Translations under genes and position numbers: made by a program | Shown here: positions 1-13,600 of the stretch, piece after piece | Layout of the letters: every line of letters begins with the position of its first letter | Numbering within the stretch: the stretch's first letter is position 1 | Notes under the pieces: generated by a model | Databases searched by the model: none | What the model was told of the DNA's origin: nothing | The model's input: only the letters and a program-made list of their open reading frames with translations | Assembly: GCA_030141605.1 (NCBI GenBank) | Contig: JAQGDQ010000270.1 | Span: 62,001-126,000, forward strand | Length of the DNA stretch: 64,000 nt | Reading direction: 5' to 3' | From: Tubiluchus corallicola | Lineage: Eukaryota > Priapulida > Priapulimorpha > Priapulimorphida > Tubiluchidae

Positions 1-657
1 CTCTATGGGCTTAGGTATGAGGAACAGTCGGTCTCTATGCACTTAGGTATGAAGAACGGTTGGTTCCTAGGGGTTTAGGTATGAAGAACAGTTGATCTCC
101 ATGGGCTTAGGTATGAAGAATGGTTGGTCCCTAGGGGTTTAGGTATGAAGAACAGTCGGTCTCTATGGGCTTAGGTGTGAAGAACGGTCGGTCCCTAAGG
201 GATTGGGTATGAAGAATGGTCGGTCCCTAGTGTTTTGGGTATGAAGAACAGTCGGGCCCTAGGGGTTCATATATGAACAACGGTCTGTCCCTAGAGGCTT
301 AGGTATGAAGAACGGTCAATCCCTATGGGCTTAGGTATGAAGAACAGTCGGTCTCTATGGGATTAGGTATGAAGAACGGTTGGTCCTTATGGGCTTAGGT
401 ATGAAGAACGGTTGGTCCTTATGGGCTTAGGTATGAAAAACGGTTGGTCCTTATGGGCTTAGGTATGAAAAACGGTTGGTCCCGAGGGGCTTAGGTATGA
501 AGAACGGTCGATCCCTAGGGGCTTAGGTATGAAGAATGGTCGGTCCCTATGGGCTTAGGTATGAAGAACGGTCGATCCCTAGGGGCTTAGGTATGAAGAA
601 CGGTCGATCCCTAGGGGCTTAGGTATGAAGAATGGTCGGTCCCTATAGGCTTAGGTA
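1..657. repeat. 32-bp minisatellite
   Basis: About 20 head-to-tail copies of a 32-bp unit whose core reads CTTAGGTATGAAGAACGGTC, followed by a GGTCCCTATGGG-like spacer. Copies differ by scattered substitutions (CGGTCGGT/CGGTTGGT, CCTATG/CCTAGG). The array is cut by the window edge, so its full length is unknown. It probably lies in an intron of the acetyl-CoA carboxylase gene, because the next coding exon starts at 1681. No coding potential is apparent. Confidence 0.95.
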
Positions 658-714
658 TCGATGATTATGGTATCTATATTTATAACCTCGACACGTACGG
701 AATACAATTGATTA

Positions 715-872
715 GCACTTTCTTCCCCCATTACATGACCAGGTACTCAGCTGAAACTGGGGTACACCTGCAAAGCTAGTCACAGAGTCTTTTTGTGTGA
801 AACCCTTCTTAAAGAAAGCCGACTTGGATCGGCAGACAGGCATCAAAACCACTTGGCCACCATGCCTTCCAC
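715..872 (-). mobile_element. tRNA-derived SINE (minus strand)
   Basis: Read on the minus strand, the segment carries TGGCCAAGTGG (849-859), a full match to the pol III A-box consensus. A degenerate B-box-like GGGTTTCAC follows, then a tail with CCCCAGTTTCAGCTGAGTACC close to a run of G. This order (tRNA-like head, then a non-tRNA body) is that of a SINE. The family is not identified. It lies in the carboxylase intron upstream of 1681. Confidence 0.5.
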
Positions 873-1306
873 GTTCCTAATGTCTTGATGTTAGGCTTGA
901 ACTATCATGTGAAGAAAATTAAGAACAGATGTAGTCTTTTCTGTGCGTGGTTATCTGGAAGATTAAAAAATGAGAGAATAAAACTGATTAATAATGTATT
1001 CAACTAGAAAACCTTTTCACTTTATAGCGATTTGAAAGTTGCTAATATCTCATTTTTCTTCTGTGCGTAGTTAAGAACGTCATCAACATATCTCATTAAT
1101 TGAGTTTCTCTTAAGCACTAAATGAGACATTTCTAGGTATGTAACTCAGCAGTTGGTCAGTTGGTTATTCTAGTAAATATCCAGACAAATAAAATAATTA
1201 AATTAATATAATGAATCAATTTTCTTGTCATTTTTTATGTAGAGTTCTAGTAACATTGACAATATTATTTATAATTAGAAATATTTAATTATAAAATAAG
1301 TTCTTA

Positions 1307-1307
<1 letters not shown>

Positions 1308-1337
<30 letters not shown>

Positions 1338-1346
1338 TGTATGTAT
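1308..1346. repeat. (ATGT)n microsatellite
   Basis: About nine uninterrupted ATGT units directly abut the left arm of the hairpin element that starts at 1347. Confidence 0.95.
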
Positions 1347-1547
1347 AAAAAAATTCATATGAAGTTAATCACTGTTTGTACGGAAAACATTTGTGTTACT
1401 CTTTATTTATATATATATATATATAAATACTTAATGTATTTATATATACATATATGTATATATATATATATATACATATATGTATATATAAAGAATAACA
1501 CAAATATTTTCCGTATAAACAGTGATTAACTTCATATGAAATTTTTT
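1347..1547. mobile_element. Hairpin MITE with TA-rich loop
   Basis: Two inverted arms of about 60 bp, 1347-1406 and about 1488-1547, match with roughly four mismatches, mostly transitions. They enclose an AT-only loop of TATATA and TACATATATGTA runs. There is no coding capacity. The structure is that of a small foldback or MITE-type element. It ends 134 bp before the carboxylase exon at 1681. The family and target duplication were not determined. Confidence 0.7.
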
Positions 1548-1680
1548 CCTGGATTCACTAAAGAGATGACAGCAAAAAGGCCTTCTGAAGTATAAGACAC
1601 TGTATAAAGAAAATCTTTTGCTTGGCATGTCATGTGCTTTGTCACCGTGGTAACCATCATGCTTATCTTCTGTATTGTAG

Positions 1681-4600
1681 ATTGAGGACAGCGTACGAAG
1701 CATGGTGATGCGGTATGGCAGCAGACTTTGGAAGCTGCGAGTTACCCAGGCCGAGTTGAAAATGACGGTACGCCAGACGGCCAGCGGCAAGCGAATTCCG
1801 ATCCGTCTGTTTTTGACCAACGAAAGCGGCTATTACTTGGATATTAGTCTGTACAGAGAATTGACCGATGCAAACATGGGCCAGGTACTTAATTTCGCAC
1901 GTACCTGTTTTAGTGCATTAAATGCTGTTCTTTTGTTAACAAGGAATGCATTTTTTTCAAAAAACTGTGCTTGCAAACCAAAACCGTCCATAAGTCATCA
2001 TACTTCAAACTGTGTTATGATGTTTCAAAGTAGAATGCACCAAAAAATTAATCAAAAATCATTAATCTAACTTTAATACAAATGCATGAGTACATGTATG
2101 TGTGCGCATGCAAATAAATAAAACTAATATTCAATATTAGTGCATAATAACAAATGGCTATTTGTTTATGTAGAAGATTCTCTTTTTGTAACACACCACA
2201 AGAAGTTATTGTCATATGTGCAAAAGCCAATGTGGCCCTGTAAAAAGCAACTACATAGTGAAATGGTTAATGCATTCAAGCTAACAGAAATGTTAAATTA
2301 TCTATCTGAGCATAACAGTAACAACAACATCAGCAGCAACAGCAATGACAACAACAACAAAGGGCAAGAACAACAATAGCAACAGGAATAACAAACAACA
2401 AGCTATGACAGCAACAGCCATTACCAATCCACTAGCGCAGTAACAGTACCAGTCGCGGCAACAGCAACAACAACAACTCTGCATAAATAAGTTATCTAAT
2501 AAAGTGTGTATATTTCTTTACTTATACATATATATGTGTGTTCTTCAATTTTATTGTATAACTTGTTTGTAATTATTTTTATTATTTAACTTTTTCCTTC
2601 TTATTAATAGGAAATAGCATAGTTAACTGAAAAATACCCGTCGTGAAATTTGTTTGGCATTAAAAATTAATAAAAAAACTTACGATTGATGTAAGTTATA
2701 TGGAACTGCAAAAACTGACAACGTGAAATTACTAAACCCAGTTAATCAAATCAAGCTTGCGTGTTTTGCTTTTAGATTAAATTCCAATCATACGGTGATG
2801 GTAAAAAGGGTCCATTGGATGGTCTAATGATCAACACTCCGTATGTAACCAAGGACCACCTGCAGGCTAAACGATTTCAAGCTCAGAAACACGACACGAC
2901 GTACGTGTACGACTTTCCGGAGATCTTCCGTCAGGTGAAGCATTTACTCAAAGGCTTTGTAGTTCAATTGTTTTTTTAGTTAACTGGCGTTGTACTTCCT
3001 GGATATTGGAGTGTCCAATACTAATGTGATGGAAAACTGGCTCTTTGGTTTCAAAAGCAATGCTTTTAATGAATACTTATTTGTTGAAAAAGAGAAAGGA
3101 TGGGAGGGAAGGAAAATGTTGCTGATGATTCCGCCATAAACCAACGTAATAGAGTTCAAAATAGACTGTAATTTAACTGAAAATGGAATGTTACTATGAG
3201 CGTGTTGTAGTGTAGTGTGGGTGTTGAAAACTGCAAATAAAAGATGAAGATTTACTTTTGATTTAAATTTATATTCACATGACTAGACAATCAAATTATT
3301 AACAATACAAACATACAATGAAAAATGAATGATAACTAAACTGTATAAAACGGGACTAGTAAAACTGACGAATTTCTGATTAACGGCAATCAGTTAATAT
3401 TTAAAATTGAAAGTAATTAGTAATCTAACATATCAATGAAAATTAACAGTTATTTTGACTCATAGAACATTTACGTATACAATAGACGCTGCTTAACAGG
3501 CTCACGTGTTTTGACTCAATTAATCAACTGAACCTGTTAACCGATGGGTGTAGTATTACTGGTATAGAGGTATAAGTCATCAGCTTTCTATGCACTGCAA
3601 AGGCTTTTGGTGAATTTTAGAAACATAGGAAACCTAAATTCCTTTGTGCAGTTAAAAATTAGAAAAAATATTTTAAAATATTAACTTATACAAATGAATT
3701 AGCACTAAATTAATAAATTGTTTCTATGTATATTATAGGAAAAAAGTGAACTAAGATGATATGCAAATCATAAAAGCTTGTTAGTCGCAGGAAAGTGTCT
3801 TATTGAAGTATGTTAAGCAAAAACCTTGAGTCAATTATGTGGAGTTATTTGAGTCAGTTACCGACAGTTTTTATGTACATTTGAATAGAAGCGGCCATAG
3901 CCAAGCATTTTTGAGTCTATTTACATTGAGTCTATTAAGCAGCGCCTACTGTAAAACAAATGAAAGATTGCCACATGTTCTGCTTTTTACCAGGCTAGAA
4001 CAACTGACAAAATACAAAGTTTGCAAACAGATATTTATTAAGGTCATATAAAGTATAAGGTCATTCATTGCAATCTGTAAATAATGCAGTGTAATTACAT
4101 AGGTGATTAAGATAGTTTAAACCATTACAGCTATTACTGTAGAGGCTAGGCTATGCTCACTACAACAAGCTAGTACGGGGGGGGGGGGGAGAATCTAGGC
4201 CTAACTACAGTTAATCGTGGAATGTCAGAATCTGTAGATCATGTAGCTTCCTACGTTATATATGATCCAGCAAATGCTCTGTTGCCTGAAAATACTTTCT
4301 GTAAAAGAAACATATGAAACCGCATTTTGCCTTATGTGATCAATAATTAAAACACAATTAAGTCATCATCTACATTTTTATTAGTTTTTTATGATCGAAA
4401 TTGTCCTTTGACAGTCTCTCTTTGTTTCTGCTGCAGTTTCATCCTTCTTGTCTTCCCTTCTTATCGTTTTGACCTATTTCTTGTTTTTTTATTCGTATTC
4501 TTATTCATTATTTTGATTATAAATTATTACGATTTTTCCCGGCCTCTCTTTTTCGTACCGTTACTTACGTACATTTTGCACCCCTGCAAATCTTTTCCAA

Positions 4601-7600
4601 AAGATGCAGGTTAGCATTGCTTTGGTAAAAATACTGATTTTTACTATTTTTGTATGCACAAATTAACCAGAGTCAATTCAAGTTTTAAAAATGCTATCAC
4701 AGTAGAAGGACGGACCGAATGAACGCGTAATGCTGAAGTTGGTCTCTTAGAATTTTGATCATTGTTCTTGAATTAATTGTTCTACATTGTTTAAAAACGT
4801 GGTGTTTTTGATTGTTTGTATGACCCTAGGCTCTGAAGAAACAGTGGAAGGAATATGAGGTGAACCATCCCGATGACGATGCGCCCAGCGAGGTGCTCTT
4901 TTGTACGGAACTAGTGCTGGACTCTAGTGGTCAAATATGTGAACTAACTCGACTACTGGGCGAAAACGAGGTATAGTTTTTGAAATATTTCTGACTTATT
5001 CTGTGCGGTAGTTGATGATTAATCACAGATTTGTTGATAAACGACACCGTGCTGTCGGCTAGCGGATCAGCAAACTATATTTTTAGTACCATTCATATGT
5101 TATCTCAATGTGACTCAGTGACATTAGCAACTACCTTAATTTCAGTAAGGTAATCTGAAACTTCTGCAGGGATCTATATATTAATTTCTATATATATGGA
5201 TATATAATCGACAAGGCTACAGCTCCAACGACTGCACCATTCTTAGCGATCTGTACGTCAAATGAAAGGTCTCCACCCAAGGGTTCGCACCTGGTGGTTT
5301 ATTTTTCGAAACGGGCTCACCGGGAGGAACGGGGGCCGAAAAACCTACGAAAATGGCCATTATACCTCTTATTTCTAGAGATTCGGAATGGGCCACAGGT
5401 GGTGCTGGTAACGATGGTGGATGTAACAGTCGTATTAGAATTCGGGGGAGGGTCATGGTGTCCCGTAACGGGCGTTTTCTCGGACCCAACTCTCGATTTT
5501 TTCGAAATTTTGGCCAAACGGCCTGTAGAAAAAACATTCTAGCGACACCTGGTGGGACTCTCGGAAGAAGATATATAGCTCTTTAGAAACGGGATAAACG
5601 GGCTACACGTTGGTATGTGCTGCATTTTAGGACGCTTCCTTCCTGAGGAGCTGTGACGAGTTGATTGGAGGTTCTATTTCGCACGATTTTCGCTTGGAAA
5701 ACTGCTGACGCAAAACCATTGTTCTGACATTATCCATTATACTCTGCTTATAATCTTATAACTTTAATTCAGTAAAAGCTGTTGCTCGTTTCGCGTTGTA
5801 AATGAGGACCATGTAGGATGTTCGCGTATTTTTGATTATACGTGTATTTATACGCAAAATTTTTTGCGGAGCCTTTGCTAGTAATTTTATTATTTTTATG
5901 TTTCGTGTAGTTTAGGCATTTTTGTTTCATGTATACGTACAAACAAATTCTTGCATTTTTATTATTTTAGATTGGCATGGTTGCCTGGAAGATGACTATG
6001 TTCACACCAGAATATAAATGTGGACGGGATGTGATTGTTGTCAGCAACGACATCACTTTTAAAACCGGTTCATTTAGTCCGGCCGAAGACCTGCTATATG
6101 AGGTACATGATAAGTGTTTATTAATAGTATTACTTCGGTTTGAATTTCATAACCGATTTATCAGACACAAAGGTTAATTCAATAATTTATTATAATCAGT
6201 TTTCAAGCCTTGTTTGTTTGTGCATACATAGTTTACAGACAGCCTTGGTGGTGTCCAGTTTTTGAGAAACCAGTAGAACCCAAAATAGAAATCACGTAGA
6301 AAGCAAAATAGAAACTAAAATTGAAACCATGTAGAAACCAAAATAGAAACCTTGTAGAAACCAAAATAGAAACCTTGTAGAAATAAAATAGAAAACATGT
6401 AGAAATCAAAATAGAAACCATTTAGAAACCAAAATAGAAACCATGTAGAAATCAAAATAGAAACCATGTAGAAACAAAATAGAAACTAGGTAGAAACCAA
6501 AATAGAAGCCATGTAGAAACCAAAATAGAAACCATGTACAAGCAAAATAGAAACCATGTAGAAACCAAAATAGAAAGCGTGTAGAAACCAAAATAGAAAC
6601 CATGTAGAAACCAGAATAGAAACCAAAATAGAAACCATGTAGAAACCAAAGTAGAAACCATGTAGAAACCAAAATAGAAAGCGTGTAGAAACCAAAATAG
6701 AAACCATGTACAAGCAAAATAGAAACCATGTAGAAACCAAAATAGAAAGCGTGTAGAAACCAAAATAGAAACCATGTAGAAACCAGAATAGAAACCAAAA
6801 TAGAAACCATGTAGAAACCAAAGTAGAAACCATGTAGAAACCAAAGTAGAAACCATGTAGAAACCAAAGTAGAAACCATGTAGAAACAGAATAGAAGTCA
6901 TGTAGAAACATTTGACATCTCACCGTGATTTTTGGCGCGTAAACGTAATCACGTGTCCATTGCTTTAGCACCGCAAGAATATAAAGTGCTATTTTCTGCT
7001 AGTTTTTAAGAAAGGAGGTGTAGATAAACCTGTTCGTGCTTAAGATAAACCTTCATGTGTAAGCAGCGTCGTCTAAATTACTGCACAAAGGTAGTGCCAT
7101 ATTGCTTGATTTTACTGCAATGACGGCGACTTTTTTGTTTTTTTCTGAAATATAAATGCAAATGGCATCGGTAATGCAATTGATTTCATCGGCAGATACA
7201 AAAAATAACCAACAATCGATAAAAAAGTCCAGATCAGTTATAATCGATTAAATTGATTGTTCGGTCCCACCATTAGTGTACATAGTACATGTACTGCAAG
7301 CATTTCTTATACCACAAAGTGCCCACAAGGTTTTTGTTCAATATTAGGTTTACACTTCAACTGAACATTGTCTACACAAAGACTAAAAGTGTTTCAGCTT
7401 ACATTTTACTGCAGAACATGCATGACTATACTGAATAGTAGCTAAGCTCTTTGAGTACAGTAGACTATAAAACCACTGGCCAATGGCGCACTTGAATTAC
7501 TCTTACAGTAAGTACTCAAAGTTGCTGATGCATTCCAGCAAAACATGACATAAAGCGAAACGTCATTAAATGAAGCCAAGACTTCCATACAAAGTAATGT

Positions 7601-10600
7601 AAGAGAGCTGAGACACACTGCAGAGGCAAAAATCAGTGCTGTTTAATTTCAATTTCAATTTCAAAACATAAAAATAAAAGGAAATTATAATTCATATAAA
7701 TTAAACATTTTATGAGTTTTATTCATATTATTAAATGAATAATTTATTTCTGCTTGCTTGAAACCACATAGCTTTCTTACCAATACCTAGCTAATGATTT
7801 CTCTTTGTTAACTTTGAAGCTTAGGAAGTTACCTGCTAAACACTGCATAAAAGCTAAGCCTTGGGGTGTACTTGGGATTGTTTCAACTAGATACTCAGTC
7901 TGGTTACTATGGTAACAGACAAAATTCAGTTGGCATGCAGTTTGAGCTCAAGTTTCTGCAGACATATAAATTGCAAATGGGTCTTGCTTGTTAAAAACTG
8001 CTAGCACTTAGTAACCAGCCGGGAAGCAAAATCCTAAATAATATTGTAATGTTTCACATTACTAGTGCACTTTTGGAATAGAATTATGCAAGATGCGCTG
8101 TTTTAATACTTCAAATTATGTAAAAAGTTGTTGACGAAATAAAAAATAGTTTTGAGCAAAGTAAGAAATTGTTGTTAAAATGAAACGTGCGTCGTTAAGT
8201 AAAAAAAAAACATTTTGAATACTCAGCGTCGTTAAAGCGAAATATCGCTAAACGGTTAATCAAGGATTTACTGTATATTCAACCAGTGGCATAACGTAAA
8301 CTGAATTAAATGTCAATTAAGTAATGAGAAGTGATTTCACTGTCATACCATGACTGTTTAGGAGACAGTAGGGCCAGTTTTAAGTGAACTAGACAGATTT
8401 GTTCAATTTGGGCCCGGGGCCAAGAGCGGCCCCTCGTGCACGTTGGATTTAAAACTGATTAAAACATGCCTACATTAAACAATATCACAAGAGAGACTAA
8501 AGAATTTGGAGATGCTACCCATAGAAAATGACATAAAAAAACCATTGATTTTGAAATGATTTTGAAAGATTTCTCGGTTAAAAAAACGAGAAAGTCTGTT
8601 TTTTAGACGCCTAGGCACAAACAGCAGGCCTTTGTTAGTAATTATCTTGACTTGTAATAAAGCATTAAAACTTTCATTTGTAGGGATTTCACTTTTTAGT
8701 AAATCATTGTGGCTTATGGTGTAACCTCAGTCATTCAACTCTTTTTGTCTGGGAGTGCTACACGAAGTGTAAAACATCAATCGTCAGCTTTTGTAGGGTA
8801 AAAGAGTCCACTAATAATTTCCTAATTGGCCCCCCGCACTTCAAAGCACCGGCCTAGAAAAGGTGTATCATTGCTGTCAGCATAACATCATTTTAAAAAT
8901 ACAGAAGTGTAGCTTAATAGACTCACTTTGGAATGGAAGTGTTTGACCCAATTATCTGACTGAATCTATTATCCGACGGATGTAGCACAACTACTGTGGA
9001 AGTACGAGTCATCATATATCACCTTAGTACGCAATGAATTTTACAAATAAATTATTGGCAAAATTCCTACGTGCAGTTATTTAAGAATACCAATTTTATA
9101 TAAGTGAATTAATATGCAGAACAAAGGCTTTAAATGAATTTTGCAAATAAATTATTGTCAAAATTCCTACGTGCCGTTATTGAAGAATACCAATTTATAT
9201 AAGTGAATTAATAAAAAATAAAATAAAATAATCTCACAAATCTGATTATTATCACCAAAAATTAAAATGACAGCTTGAAAGCAAAACCGCTGCACTAGCA
9301 TATTAGCGCAAGATAAACGTACAAACAAAGCTGTACTTGACATTACCGTTTCTACATGCATTACGTAAAAGTAGTAAAAATTCTTTGGTCACACATAAGT
9401 GTCTTATTTTAGGTACGTGAAGAAAAAATATTAAGTCAATTATGCAGAGTTGTATGAGCCACTTACCAGCAGCTTTCATATGCATTTGAATAGGAGCAGC
9501 CCGTACCACACGTTTGGCCCATTCTGTTAACCGTGAGTCTAACAAATGGCACCTACTGTAGCACCGTCTGTTTATCTTTTACAGAAAGCGTCAATGTTGG
9601 CTAGAGAGTTGGGTATTCCTCGCATCTACATATCAGCCAATAGCGGAGCACGCATTGGTTTAGCGGAGGAAATTAAGCACTTGTTCCAGGTGGCATGGGA
9701 AGATCCAGAGGAACCGGATAAGGTATAAACTGAATTGAATTAAGCTAAGTATTCTTTGTATGTACCTATCTGCTAATTGTAGAGCAAGCATTTTTTATAT
9801 AGTTCCACGTACAATAAGCCTTTTCACAGTTCCAGCGAATGATGATGACCTTTAAAAGGTCAAAGGTTAAGTGAAGCAAATAACGCATTTGTTTACACTT
9901 GGCAACGTCTTCCAGCCCGTTCTCTAGTAATAGTAACCGTTTTAACAGCTAGTTAGAACCTTACCTAGTTCATTTTTTCTTGTTCCCAAGCAAGATCCTG
10001 CTAGTAAATCATGCACAGACTAATACATAATTAAGTAAAGTCCACACAAAACAACAAGGAAATGGCATAGCAGCTGAAGTTGCTGAACTAGTGCAGCAGG
10101 CGGCTTTGCTTTACACACGTGCCACGTGATGGCTGTAGTTAAGACATGTTGCTGTGGTTCACTTAACCTTTGACCTACAGCAGCTGCGCATAGCGAAACT
10201 GTGGAAGGCTTCTAGCCTGGAATCCATTCTTTGACCTGGTGTGGGCACATTTCTGGTACTTGCTATATATTTGGCATATGATGTGTGTCGTACAGGACTA
10301 ACTGATTACATTTGCGTGTGGGCAATGACCTCGACTTTGAACAACTTGTGACGTTTTGTCATATTCTGAGATTCCCTTTTCGTGAGGTCATGACCTCCAG
10401 CATAACCGAGGTCACTCACTCATCTCTTACTTTTGTTCATTTGTTGCTTTTTTATAATATGTCTCAGTAGGTGAATTGTTTTCCGCATTTTGTTTGCAAC
10501 GTCTTACATTAACCAGAGGTCATAATTTTTTCATTATTTGAGTTTGTCAAATTAATAATTCACTCCAAATGCTAGAGTTTTCAAAATTAGGACGTTGTTG

Positions 10601-13600
10601 ACTGCTGTACAAAAGTTCTTATGTCTTTCCTGTATTTCAGGGATTTAAGTACTTGTATTTAACTCCGGAGGATTTTAAGAAGGTTTCCGCTATGAACTCT
10701 GTTCATGCTGTTTTGATAGAAGACGAGGGCGAATCACGTTACAAAATCACGGATATTATAGGTAATTACAGTAAAGTCTTGTTATAATAGACTAACTGGG
10801 GGGAACTAGTCTGTAATAACCAATAATGTACAATGATTTGATGACACTGTTTATGGGAAAAACAATCAGTCAGCTACTTCTAGACTCAATATAGTGAATA
10901 TACTCATACATATATTCCAATAAACAATGCTTTGCAATGTAAATAAACAGGTAATGCAGAACAAATTAGTTCACAATACTTTGCACTGACTGCATTATGT
11001 GACGCATAGAGGAGGGGTCACCCACTCAGCCACAGCCCCACTCTAGACGTGTCATCATTGTAGTGGAATTATTCATTATAACCACAACAAAACAGACAAC
11101 AGAAATCATCTACTGTATCTGAAATCCATTAAAATTATTTCTTTCAAAACGAAAGCTTACTATAATCACAACTTTTGACCGTGTAAACACTAATGAGTCA
11201 CTGAACTTATGTTGAACTGTGATTGTGTCGGGATGTGTGAGACAATTTCTTTAATATTTAGCGGTTCTTTGGCTTAGCATTTTAATATAAAGTGTAACAA
11301 GTTCATTTTGAACTATGCGTGACCATGTGGCTTGACACTTAATCTTTCGCATTTACTCTTTGCTCTTTCAGTTTTTTGTAAGTAAAAATTGATTGGCAAA
11401 TTAAAACTGCGTGATGATGCTTCAAAGTAGAAGTCATCAAAGATTGGGTCAAATATCAATTTTGTGTTTTTTTTACAAAAGGAAACGCTAAATATGTTGG
11501 ATTATTATGTTCCGGCTTCAAAACGTCAGGAAATTGATTAGAAAATACTAAAAATTTAATTTTGTAACTCCTTACCCACTTCTCTGCATTAAAAACTAGT
11601 ACGGCGTTTGTCAAAAACTCGTATTTTAAAAAACTCCGATAGTAGCTCGTGGAAGCTGTCATTTTGCTTGCGTTTTTTTTCTATTGCCAAACCCAGATCT
11701 TGCGAAGAGCCATCTACTAGATTTAAACGTAACTTCAATGTGCTCTTGCAAAGTTTGTGGCAACAACCAGTTCGTACAGTTGCGAAGTGTTTTTGTAGAA
11801 ATGTGACAAAAACGATGGCAAACTTTAACAGTGATTTTCTCAAGATTATGTTTTTCAGTGTTCAGACTGCACATCAACTTCAACATCTCAGGTTAGAAAT
11901 AACGTAGAGCGTTGAGCTTGGTATCAAAATGTTTCTCATGAAATAGATTCGGGACATGTGGTAAATAAAAAAAGCCGACTTCCGCATGTTTTTGCTGTGG
12001 AAGCACACAAATAGTATTCTATGGTGCATAACAGCCAAGTCAACATTATAGCTAAAATTTAAACAAATCACAATAAAACTCAGTGAATTGAAACTAAACA
12101 ATGTGCGCAATATAAAATTGTACAATAGTTGCAGCGAACTTAGTTTGACAAGACTAAAATGAATAGATGAGTTTCAAGGTTTCTTTTTTAAACACATCAA
12201 ATTTAGTACAACAACGTGAATCAAGTGAGGGCTTGTTCCATTCCCTGGGCAGCTATAGAATAAGATTTGTCTGCAAAAATTTTACTAGGATTAAACGGTA
12301 CTTCTAGAGAGATGATTACTCATAGTTACTGATGCTCACTCACTGTGATAACACCTCTTACTATGTGATAACATCCGACCTTATTTCATTGTGATTTGTT
12401 CTGCACATTTTGACATGTCAGCATATTTCTATTACACTTGTGTTTTTTTTGGGATGCCCTGTATATGTGTTTTCCGTGATGCCAGGTAAAGAAGACGGTC
12501 TCGGAGTTGAGAACTTGAAGGGATCTGGGATGATTGCTGGGGAGACGTCGAGGGCTTACCAGGACATTATTACTATTAGTTTGGTACATCAGTTGTTTGT
12601 ATAGCTGAAAATGCATCATTTTGTACTTGTTTTGTACATGAAAATTATCTTGTCATTACATTATATCAATTTACATTTACATTTTTCAATTTGTATTTTA
12701 GTTGAATATCTGTGAGTATCGAAAATATTTTACGCAATAAAAAAAAATAAATGCTATTTTTACTAAATAATAGCTGAACTGGTAATTTTTAGCAATTGTA
12801 ACCTAGTTTTAACCCCTTTCCTCAAAGAAATGGCAAAATTTGTTTATCTTTGTATCATATAAATAATAAAACGATCTATTAAAATTGCTAAGATATTTTC
12901 CAGTATTAAGCAAATAAGTATTACATATGTTTCCGTATTACTATTTTTCTGATTGTGAGATAAACTTAACTTTTAAAATGTTTGAAAATATTTCCACTAG
13001 GTGACGTGTCGTGCAATAGGCATTGGTGCCTACATCGTGCGACTCGGTCAGCGTGTGATACAGGTGGACAACTCCCACATAATTCTGACCGGAGCCGGGG
13101 CTTTGAATAAGGTGCAATACTAAACATATCTTAGATTGCTACATATATTTTGGCTAAAGACTCTCTATATTCGGACATGATAACAACTTTGGTTGCTTTT
13201 TTAACAATCACGTATAAGTTTCGTGTTTCACTTTATTTATCAATAAAGAAATAAGAAAAATGTGTGTGAGTTTGCACAACGTTTGGTGTAAATATTTGGA
13301 CTCACTGAATTGCTGTCATTTGGTGATTATCATGATGCTGTCCTTTTTAGAAACTTTAATCTTGAATTTATTTGTTTAATTCTGCTGAAGGCAACTATTT
13401 ACAGTAAACTTATCTTTGCTGCTTGATACGTTTTTAGTAAAGTGTGTACACTGTAATCCTTGCATTACTCAATTTGTCTTAGCCATTTAACAATTCTCTT
13501 AATGCTTATTTAACACTGAGTGTGATGAGAATAGCCAAGTGGTTAAAGTGTGTGCCTAGCAACCGAGGTTAAGCAATGTCAAGATTAGTCAGTAAGCTGA

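Noticed and set aside
1-657. CRISPR-like regular array
   Set aside because: The 32-bp units are contiguous and have no unique spacers; this is a minisatellite in an animal genome.
656-1680. An additional carboxylase exon upstream of 1681
   Set aside because: No frame shows the expected preceding family sequence; the stretch holds a SINE, a microsatellite and a hairpin element.
6406-6971. Three overlapping minus-strand ORFs of 149-161 codons rich in Phe, Trp and Leu
   Set aside because: They are the 23-bp minisatellite read in all three frames; no start context, no similarity, and the frames are interchangeable.
11456-12125. Overlapping ORFs of 68-99 codons on both strands
   Set aside because: They lie in a carboxylase intron, overlap each other, and resemble no protein.
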